From an uncultured Eubacteriales bacterium (GTDB lineage Bacteria; Bacillota; Clostridia; Lachnospirales; Anaerotignaceae), in NCBI GenBank assembly GCA_934552695.1, contig CAKTER010000052.1, positions 1 to 9,460 of the forward strand: DNA of 9,460 nt, in the 5' to 3' direction. Of the stretch, positions 1 through 6,589 are shown in pieces. Within the stretch, counting starts at the first letter, position 1; every line of letters begins with the position of its first letter. A program made the position numbers and the translations under genes. The notes under the pieces were generated by a model, which saw only the letters and a list, made by a program, of their open reading frames with translations, searched no databases and had not been told where the DNA came from.

Positions 1-1887
<1,887 letters not shown>

Positions 1888-1927
1888 ACTAATGGTTCAC
1901 CTCGTCATAGTCTTGGTTCCGGGGCCA

Positions 1928-1941
1928 TTGGCGGCCGCCAA
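1928..1941. repeat. 14-bp perfect palindrome in the secA leader
   Basis: TTGGCGGCCGCCAA is its own reverse complement. In the predicted secA leader RNA it can fold as a 5-bp stem (TTGGC/GCCAA) with a GGCC loop, some 25 nt before the SD. It could equally be a DNA operator just downstream of the predicted start of transcription. No known motif was recognised. Confidence 0.6.
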
Positions 1942-1958
1942 ACAGACAGATACACTTT

Positions 1959-1987
1959 ATTTTAGCAGGAAACCCCGTATTCTGCAA
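1959..1987 (-). promoter_or_regulatory. Candidate sigma-70 promoter of secA
   Basis: On the minus strand, TAAAAT at 1959-1964 (five of six bases of the -10 consensus) is preceded after exactly 17 bp by TTGCAG at 1982-1987 (only TTG matches the -35 consensus). Transcription would start near 1952, giving a leader of about 65 nt before the secA ATG. The -10 box and spacing are good and the -35 is weak. This is an inference from sequence alone. Confidence 0.45.
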
Positions 1988-2029
1988 GGAAAACCTTCCG
2001 GCTCTCCTACAAACGGTTTTCCCCTTAAA

Positions 2030-2044
2030 GCAAACGCAGTTTGC
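2030..2044. repeat. Short inverted repeat between the divergent promoters
   Basis: GCAAAC (2030-2035) and GTTTGC (2039-2044) are perfect 6-bp arms around GCA. They sit between the candidate secA promoter and the candidate CPBP promoter. A second pair, GGAAAACC at 1988-1995 and GGTTTTCC at 2015-2022, lies directly behind the secA -35 box. These are possible regulator sites, but arms this short can arise by chance. Confidence 0.35.
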
Positions 2045-2070
2045 CGGAAAAAGTCTTTCCCGCTGCCGCC

Positions 2071-2099
2071 TTGCCCTCCCTCCGTTTCTATGCTACACT
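2071..2099 (+). promoter_or_regulatory. Candidate extended -10 promoter of the CPBP protease gene
   Basis: TTGCCC at 2071-2076 (four of six -35 bases) and TACACT at 2094-2099 (four of six -10 bases) are 17 bp apart. The -10 is preceded by TGC, as in extended -10 promoters. The predicted start of transcription near 2106 falls at the first base of the AAGGAGG site. The leader would therefore be only about 13 nt, which is tight and lowers confidence. Confidence 0.4.
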
Positions 2100-2118
2100 A
2101 AGCCCAAGGAGGAGTTTT

Positions 2119-2955
2119 ATGCAAAAATTTGTAAAGCGCTTTCCCATTTTGGCAGCTTTCCTGCTGCCTCTGGTCGTGTTTTTTGTCGTTGACCTGGCTG
2201 CGGGCCTGCTGGCCTATCCCCTCTATTCCCTGTGCGAGCCCAGGCTGGCCGACTACCTGCTGGGGGACATTACCTACTTCATCGGCATCCCCCTGTGCCT
2301 GCTTTTGCTCTACAAGGCCGGGCTTTGGAACGAGCTGGGCTACCGCCGGGAAGGGCTGGGCATGGGTCTTTTGTGCGGGGGCCTGTTGATTGTAACCAGC
2401 GTGTACGATTTTGTAAATTACATTTGGTATCTGGATCCCGCTACGTTCCGGCTGCCCTCTCCCGGCCTGTTTATGGCCTGCGTGGTCAACGTGCTGCTGA
2501 TTGGCCTGTGTGAGGAGCTGATTTTCCGGGGCGGGGTGCTGAACCTGCTGCTCCTGCGCTGGGGCGGAACAAAAAAGGGCATAACCCGGGCGGTGGTGCT
2601 GTCCTCGGTGCTGTTTGGCACCGTCCATATTACCAACTGGCTCAACTACCCCCAGCTGTTTTGGACCACCCTATCCCAAATGGTTTATGCCACGTTCTTC
2701 GGCGTGCTGATTGCCGCCGCCTACCTACGCTCCCGGAATTTGTGGGCGGTCTCCCTGCTCCATGCGATTTTCGACGCTTCGCTGGTGCTTTCGATTTTTT
2801 CGGAACAGGCGGCTGCGCTGGAATATACCGATATTTCCCCGCTGGCGGCCGTAAACGGTGTGCTTACCTCCCTGCCTTACCTGATTTTGGGGCTGCTGGT
2901 GCTGGAAGGGGTGCGTCCTCGGACAACCGCTCCGCCGCCGTATCCTGTGGATTGA
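2119..2955 (+). CDS. CPBP-family intramembrane glutamic-type endopeptidase
   Basis: The protein has 278 residues and about eight hydrophobic segments. The conserved CPBP (Abi/CAAX protease-like, Rce1-related) motifs are all present: EELIFRG with E132, E133 and R137; FGTVH with F166 and H170; and HAIFD with H215 and D219. These are the residues expected to form the active site inside the membrane, so the enzyme looks catalytically competent. Bacterial members process membrane-associated peptides or proteins, and some serve in bacteriocin self-immunity. No bacteriocin gene is visible here, so the substrate is unknown. The ATG at 2119 was chosen because AAGGAGG at 2106-2112 lies 6 nt upstream. 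The open frame extends a further 26 codons to 2041 but has no ribosome site there. The gene is monocistronic, divergent from secA and closed by its own terminator. Confidence 0.92.
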   Translation: MQKFVKRFPILAAFLLPLVVFFVVDLAAGLLAYPLYSLCEPRLADYLLGDITYFIGIPLCLLLLYKAGLWNELGYRREGLGMGLLCGGLLIVTSVYDFVNYIWYLDPATFRLPSPGLFMACVVNVLLIGLCEELIFRGGVLNLLLLRWGGTKKGITRAVVLSSVLFGTVHITNWLNYPQLFWTTLSQMVYATFFGVLIAAAYLRSRNLWAVSLLHAIFDASLVLSIFSEQAAALEYTDISPLAAVNGVLTSLPYLILGLLVLEGVRPRTTAPPPYPVD

Positions 2956-2980
2956 GAAGGGCTTTGGCCCTTCTTTTTTT
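2955..2980 (+). terminator. Intrinsic terminator of the CPBP protease gene
   Basis: GAAGGGC (2956-2962) and GCCCTTC (2967-2973) form a perfect 7-bp stem, extendable by an A-T pair, around the loop TTTG. Seven T follow. The stem begins immediately after the TGA stop codon. The minus strand has no T run after the stem, so it works in one direction only. Confidence 0.88.
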
Positions 2981-3010
2981 ATTCTTCTTTCCTTGCCCCT
3001 CTTGTTGTGT

Positions 3011-3029
3011 CAAAATTTGCACAATTTTG
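3011..3029. repeat. Inverted repeat, possible operator
   Basis: CAAAATT (3011-3017) and AATTTTG (3023-3029) are perfect 7-bp arms around TGCAC, in the AT-rich stretch after the CPBP terminator and far upstream of the permease. The dyad and size fit a dimeric regulator, but no cognate regulator is visible in the window. Confidence 0.4.
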
Positions 3030-3139
3030 CAATTTTTCATTACTCTTTGCGGCATTCTTGCATTCTTTTCGGCCTATCTTCCCATAAAATAACAGTTTTT
3101 CCATTCCCGTTTTTTGGCATTCAACTTGCTCCTTCATAA

Positions 3140-3169
3140 TGGTAAGGGTTCTCTCATACCCTAATACCA
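3140..3169. repeat. Nested inverted repeat upstream of the permease gene
   Basis: TGGTA (3140-3144) pairs with TACCA (3165-3169), and inside them GGGT (3146-3149) pairs with ACCC (3158-3161). The loop is 8 nt and there is a small unequal bulge. The element begins at the last base of a CATAAT -10-like box (3135-3140). It could be an operator overlapping the start of transcription or a leader hairpin. Confidence 0.4.
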
Positions 3170-3200
3170 CAAACCCATCGGAAACCCATTCAGCACGCGA

Positions 3201-3208
3201 AAGGAGGT
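3201..3208 (+). promoter_or_regulatory. Orphan Shine-Dalgarno-like sequence in the permease leader
   Basis: AAGGAGGT is complementary over eight bases to the 3' end of 16S rRNA, yet no ATG, GTG or TTG lies at a usable distance after it. The only near codon is a CTG directly abutting it, in frame with the permease but with no spacing. It may act as a ribosome standby site or be a remnant. Confidence 0.4.
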
Positions 3209-3268
3209 CTGCCCCCATCCCCGTCCGTCCGGTTCCCCGGCGGCGCAACACATCATCGCAGACAACAG

Positions 3269-3275
3269 AAGGAGG
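3269..3275 (+). promoter_or_regulatory. Ribosome binding site of the permease gene
   Basis: AAGGAGG lies 8 nt before the ATG at 3284, which fixes the start of the permease gene. Confidence 0.9.
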
Positions 3276-3283
3276 AAAAACAG

Positions 3284-4618
3284 ATGGATAGTACCGGTTT
3301 AATCAGCTTTATCGGCATCATTGTGGCACTGGTCGTTTTAATTTGGCTGGCTTACCAGGGCTTTACCGTTATGGTACTGGCTCCTCTGGCCGCCATCATC
3401 ATCGCTGTTTTCTCCCGGCAGGGAATCTACGAGACCCTATCCACCACCTACATCCAGGGGTATGCCGGGTTTATCACCGCCAACTGTCTCATCCTGTTGA
3501 TGAGCGCCATTTTCGGCAAATTTATGGACGAAAGCGGAGCAGCCCGGGGCATTGGGCTGAATGTACTAAAGTTATGCAATTTGTTTCCCGAAAAATCCCG
3601 GCGAACGGTGGCAGTGGTGTGTATGTCTATGATTAACGCCATCCTCACCTATGGCGGTATCTCGCTGTTTGTGGTCACCTTTACCACGGTTTCCATTGCC
3701 AAAACCCTGTTTGAAAAAATGGACATCCCCTGGTCGCTGACCATGGCCAGCGCCTTAGGCTCGGCCACCTTCACCATGACCATGCTGCCCGGCTCGCCCC
3801 AGCTGACCAACCTGGTGCCCACCTCCATTTTGGGCACCACCCCCATGGCCGCTCCCACGCTGGGGATTATCGCCTCCGTTATCATGGTGGTTTTGGGCGT
3901 CCTGTATATTTCCTATGCCATTAAGCAATACGACAAACGGGGCGAGGGCTTTTTGCCCAGCGGCGCCGAAATCGCCAAGGTCATCCCCTCCATGGATTTG
4001 GAAACCAGCGCCAACATCATCGTCTGCCTGCTGCCCTGCATCATCCTGCTGGTGGTTATGAACGCCTTCAGCGTACCGCCGGTCATGGCGCTGATTGTCG
4101 GCTGCATTGCCTGTTATCTGATTTTCTTTAAGGAATTTAAGGGCAAGGACTTAAAGCCCATTTTCTTTGCCGGTTGCCAAAACGCCATGCTGGCAGTCAG
4201 CAACACCGCCTCCATTTTTGGGTTTGGCAAGGTCGTTTCGGCGGCGGCGGGCTTTTCCTTTATCGTAGGCGCCCTGGATAAGCTGCCCGGGCCGCCCATC
4301 GTCCAGATGATTGTGGCCGTAGAAATTGCGGCCGGTATTACCGGGTCCTCCTCCGGCGGCGTAGGCATTGCCCTAAACGCCATGGGCCAGCGGTTTTTGG
4401 ACATGGGTATTGCACCGCAGGCCGTCCACCGGCTCAGCGCCATTGCTGCCGGCGGGCTGGACTCCCTGCCCCACACCACCGGCCTGCAAGCCTCGTTGGC
4501 TGCCAACCGGCTCACGGTAAAGGACGGCTACATCCATATGTTCTGGGAATCGGTGCTCATTCCCATTGTGGTGGTCATTATCGTTTCAGCCATTCATGCC
4601 GCCACAGGAATCCTATAG
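3284..4618 (+). CDS. GntP-family permease (gluconate/hydroxy-acid type)
   Basis: The protein has 444 residues, the usual length for GntP transporters, and about 12 hydrophobic segments across its whole length. Family signatures are YGGISLFV (123-130), a PGSPQ-TN-VPT-ILGT stretch (169-185), the Gly/Ser-rich GITGSSSGGVGIALNAM (351-367) and GGLDSLPHTTG (390-400), matching the family's G-LD-LPH motif. GntP proteins are inner-membrane proton symporters for gluconate, other sugar acids, 3-hydroxybutyrate or D-serine. The substrate cannot be read here because no catabolic gene or kinase is adjacent. The gene stands alone between two terminators with a long leader, so it is probably regulated separately. 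The ATG at 3284 is fixed by AAGGAGG 8 nt upstream. The stop is TAG, and a stop reading is required because the frame beyond it runs into the terminator. Confidence 0.92.
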   Translation: MDSTGLISFIGIIVALVVLIWLAYQGFTVMVLAPLAAIIIAVFSRQGIYETLSTTYIQGYAGFITANCLILLMSAIFGKFMDESGAARGIGLNVLKLCNLFPEKSRRTVAVVCMSMINAILTYGGISLFVVTFTTVSIAKTLFEKMDIPWSLTMASALGSATFTMTMLPGSPQLTNLVPTSILGTTPMAAPTLGIIASVIMVVLGVLYISYAIKQYDKRGEGFLPSGAEIAKVIPSMDLETSANIIVCLLPCIILLVVMNAFSVPPVMALIVGCIACYLIFFKEFKGKDLKPIFFAGCQNAMLAVSNTASIFGFGKVVSAAAGFSFIVGALDKLPGPPIVQMIVAVEIAAGITGSSSGGVGIALNAMGQRFLDMGIAPQAVHRLSAIAAGGLDSLPHTTGLQASLAANRLTVKDGYIHMFWESVLIPIVVVIIVSAIHAATGIL

Positions 4619-4639
4619 GCCCGGCGGTTTCCAAGTACA

Positions 4640-4669
4640 AAAGCGCAGTCCCCGGACTGCGCTTTTTTT
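4640..4669 (+). terminator. Strong intrinsic terminator of the permease gene
   Basis: GCGCAGTCC (4643-4651) and GGACTGCGC (4654-4662) pair perfectly, extended by A-T pairs at the base, and the stem is followed by seven T. On the minus strand the same stem is followed by TTTTG, so it may also weakly stop transcripts coming from the convergent EIIC-like gene, which has no closer terminator. Confidence 0.92.
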
Positions 4670-4690
4670 GTGCGATTCGCTCCTTTTTTC

Positions 4691-4729
4691 GGAGGCCCCG
4701 CCGGTTCCGCTCCGGCTGCCGTCGCCTCC
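4691..4729. repeat. Nested GC-rich inverted repeat between convergent genes
   Basis: GGAGGC (4691-4696) pairs with GCCTCC (4724-4729). Inside, GCCGG (4700-4704) pairs with CCGGC (4712-4716) around a 7-nt loop. It lies just beyond the 3' end of the EIIC-like gene, with no T run directly after it on the minus strand. It is probably a 3' stem that stabilises or helps terminate that transcript. Confidence 0.45.
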
Positions 4730-4751
4730 CAAAACCGGCGTTATTTTTTGG

Positions 4752-5837
4752 TTACGATTCCAGCTTTAAATCCCCATCCTTAATCCAGCCCTTTTTCCGC
4801 AGCAGCCGGTCAAAAAACAGGCACAGCAACGCCGGGAGGATAAAGTGCAACAGCAAAATCTCTGTTAAAAGCAGCCCCTTGGGGGTCGTAGGCGCCATGG
4901 TCTGCCAGGTCATCAGCTGACCCACCAGCCCCGAGGTCCCCATGCCGCCGCCGGCGGCGTTGTTTTCCATGTGGCACACGCAGGTGGCCACCGGCCCTAA
5001 AATGGCCGACGTGATAATGGTAGGCAGCCACACCCGGGGGTTCCGGACAATGTTGGGCATTTGCAGCATCGAAGTCCCCAGGCCTTGGGCAAACAGCCCG
5101 TTCCAGCCGTTTTCCTTAAAGCTGGCCACGGCAAAGCCAATCATCTGGACGCTGCACCCCACGGTAGCCGCCCCACTGGCCAGCCCCGAAAGCCCCAAAA
5201 TAATGGAGAGAGCCGCCGAGCTGATGGGCAGGGTCAGGATAATCCCCATAATCACCGAAAGGACAATGCCCATCAGGAAGGGCTGCAATTCCGTAGCCAC
5301 GGCAATCATCTGGCCCAAAGCGGTCATCGCCCGGGAAATGGGCAGGCCAATGAGCAACGCCACCAGGCACCCGGACACAATGGTAACAATGGGCGTTAAA
5401 ATAACGTCGATTTTGGTTTTTCCCGATACCAGCCGGCCAATTTCCACCCCGGCCACCACTGCCAAAAAGGCGCACAGGGGGTCGCCGGCCCCGGCCAATG
5501 CAAAGGCTCCGGCCTCGGTCATCAGCTTGCCGTTTAAGTAATTGGCGGCCTGGGCCCCCATCATCCCCGTAATGGCCGACGAGAACACAATGAGCCGGGG
5601 AGCCCCCAGGGTGTAGGCGCTGCCCACGCCGATATTGGCCCCCATCATCACCGAGGCAAGGCTCCCGATAAACACCAGCAGCGCCCCCGCCTGTCCGGGG
5701 ATAATCCCGCCAATCTGCTTGATGATGAGCCCCACAATCAGGCTGGAGAAAAGCCCTAAAGCCATCCCGTTGAGCCCCTGAATCAAATACCGGTCCACAA
5801 ACCGCTTCCACAAGCTTTTTTCTGTCGTCTGTTCCAT
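4752..5837 (-). CDS. Stand-alone PTS EIIC-like membrane protein, PfoR type
   Basis: The 361-residue protein has about 9-10 hydrophobic segments. The region GDPLCAFLAVVAGVEIGRLVSGKTKID (118-144) and the Gly-rich GGGMGTSGLVGQ (296-307) resemble the EIIC_2/PfoR family. That family is named from a Clostridium perfringens protein once linked to perfringolysin control. It is related to the sugar-translocating subunit of phosphotransferase systems, but no IIA or IIB domain (no phosphorylatable His or Cys domain) is fused or adjacent. Transport by normal PTS phosphorylation is therefore doubtful unless partners are encoded elsewhere. The ATG at 5835-5837 has AGAGGAA at 5841-5847. The gene lies 154 bp after niaR on the same strand, and the gap holds two tandem palindromes that may control it. 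The family call is good. Substrate and function are unknown. Confidence 0.85.
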   Translation of the reverse strand: MEQTTEKSLWKRFVDRYLIQGLNGMALGLFSSLIVGLIIKQIGGIIPGQAGALLVFIGSLASVMMGANIGVGSAYTLGAPRLIVFSSAITGMMGAQAANYLNGKLMTEAGAFALAGAGDPLCAFLAVVAGVEIGRLVSGKTKIDVILTPIVTIVSGCLVALLIGLPISRAMTALGQMIAVATELQPFLMGIVLSVIMGIILTLPISSAALSIILGLSGLASGAATVGCSVQMIGFAVASFKENGWNGLFAQGLGTSMLQMPNIVRNPRVWLPTIITSAILGPVATCVCHMENNAAGGGMGTSGLVGQLMTWQTMAPTTPKGLLLTEILLLHFILPALLCLFFDRLLRKKGWIKDGDLKLES

Positions 5838-5940
5838 GTTTTCCTCTTTTCCGGCCCGCCGCAGCGCTTGGCCATACTCTCCCGGCCCAATTTACAGAGA
5901 AGCTCCGTCTCTTTTTCCTACCGGTACCCGTTGCCGTTTT

Positions 5941-5962
5941 GTGTATACACCTGTATATACAC
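5941..5962. promoter_or_regulatory. Tandem palindromic operator candidate before the EIIC-like gene
   Basis: Two perfect 10-bp palindromes, GTGTATACAC (5941-5950) and TGTATATACA (5952-5961), are separated by one base. Together they also make a larger inverted repeat with 7-bp arms GTGTATA (5941-5947) and TATACAC (5956-5962). TATACA or TATATA within them can serve as a -10 box for the minus-strand gene, so a bound protein would block the promoter. Candidates are NiaR, encoded directly upstream, or a GntR/HutC-type regulator, whose sites often fit GTnTAnAC. No well-spaced -35 was found. Confidence 0.55.
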
Positions 5963-5991
5963 CAGTGGGTAAAAGCATACCACACCCCTGT

Positions 5992-6573
5992 TTAAAAATC
6001 AAGCCCCTCTTGCCCGGAGCCGCCGGCCGGGGGCCGGGATGTCCCGGTCAAAGAAGCTCCGTCCGCTTCCCCCGTTTCGGATAGCAAAAAGCCCCTTTCC
6101 GAAAGGGCCGCCAAAATCTCCGCCAAGGCTTCCTCGTCCGGGGCCCAAATCCGGTGCCGATGCACCCCGCCGGTGAGGGCCAGCAGGGGAGCCGAATCCT
6201 GAATCCGCTTTAAAAACAGCGCAATGTCCCGGCGGCTGCCCACGTTCAAATCCTCTTCCAGTTGGCCATAAGCGGGATGCTCCACCATGGTTGTCAGGGC
6301 CTTGCCGCCCCGGTCTACCACACAGCACAGCTCGTCGGCAATCTCCTCCCGGGCGTGGCGCACCGTAACCACCGCCTCCACCCCGGAGCGCACCGGCTTC
6401 TGCCACACATACCCCCGGGGGGTCGCCACCACCGGAGCGCCTTGGGCCCGCAGCAGGGCCATGTCCCGGACAATAACCTGCCGGGTCACTCCCAGCCGGT
6501 TGGCCAGCTCCGTGCCGGAAAGGGGGCCCTCCGCTTCCTGTAAAAGCTGTTGTAATGCAACTCGTCGTTCCAT
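5992..6573 (-). CDS. niaR: NiaR-type niacin-responsive transcriptional repressor (HTH + 3H domain)
   Basis: The 193-residue protein has an N-terminal winged HTH of the biotin-repressor-like class (about 1-58; LSGTELANRLGVTRQVIVRDMALLR at 18-42). A 3H domain follows, with H73 and E81 (VRHAREEIADE), VEHPAYG around H99, and GGVHRHRIW with H138 and H140. The spacing of H73, E81, H138 and H140 matches the metal-binding His/Glu/His/His set described for Thermotoga NiaR. NiaR (YrxA) represses NAD biosynthesis or niacin uptake genes when nicotinic acid is bound. The start at 6573 is set by AAAGGAGG (6579-6586) 5 nt upstream. A longer frame to 6612 overlaps pgi and lacks such a site. The SD begins a few bases after the pgi stop, suggesting co-transcription and coupled translation. 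A Gly/Ser-rich tail from about residue 168 extends past the 3H domain. Confidence 0.92.
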   Translation of the reverse strand: MERRVALQQLLQEAEGPLSGTELANRLGVTRQVIVRDMALLRAQGAPVVATPRGYVWQKPVRSGVEAVVTVRHAREEIADELCCVVDRGGKALTTMVEHPAYGQLEEDLNVGSRRDIALFLKRIQDSAPLLALTGGVHRHRIWAPDEEALAEILAALSERGFLLSETGEADGASLTGTSRPPAGGSGQEGLDF

Positions 6574-6589
6574 GGGCCCCTCCTTTCCT

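Larger units (their letters stand above)
2981..3283 (+). other. Gene-poor 303-bp leader region of the permease gene
   Basis: No convincing gene lies here. The first half (to about 3140) is clearly richer in A+T than its surroundings. It contains an inverted repeat at 3011-3029, possible -10 boxes TAAAAT (3085-3090) and CATAAT (3135-3140) without a well-spaced -35, and an inverted repeat at 3140-3169. The second half holds a direct repeat AAACCCAT (3171-3178 and 3182-3189, one helical turn apart), an SD-like sequence with no start codon at 3201-3208, and the permease ribosome site. No riboswitch or T-box consensus was recognised. Confidence 0.55.

Noticed and set aside
1931..1938. A NotI site (GCGGCCGC), considered as a sign of cloning vector sequence
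   Set aside because: It is the centre of a longer natural palindrome in GC-rich DNA, with no vector or adapter sequence around it.
2119..2955. CPBP protease as part of a bacteriocin immunity or phage defence (Abi) locus
   Set aside because: No precursor peptide, modification enzyme, transporter or defence partner lies nearby, and it is monocistronic next to secA.
3139..3291. A 50-codon plus-strand frame in the permease leader whose TAG overlaps the permease ATG
   Set aside because: No SD before its ATG, the ATG overlaps a -10-like box, and the product is Pro/Arg/Thr-rich low complexity. A leader peptide is not supported.
5116..5985. A 289-codon minus-strand frame overlapping the EIIC-like gene
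   Set aside because: Out of frame with the EIIC-like protein, whose membrane segments and family motifs are clear.
5898..6063. Direct repeat AGAAGCTCCGTC at 5898-5909 and 6052-6063
   Set aside because: A 12-bp match within a 9.5-kb GC-rich window is expected by chance, and one copy lies in coding sequence.
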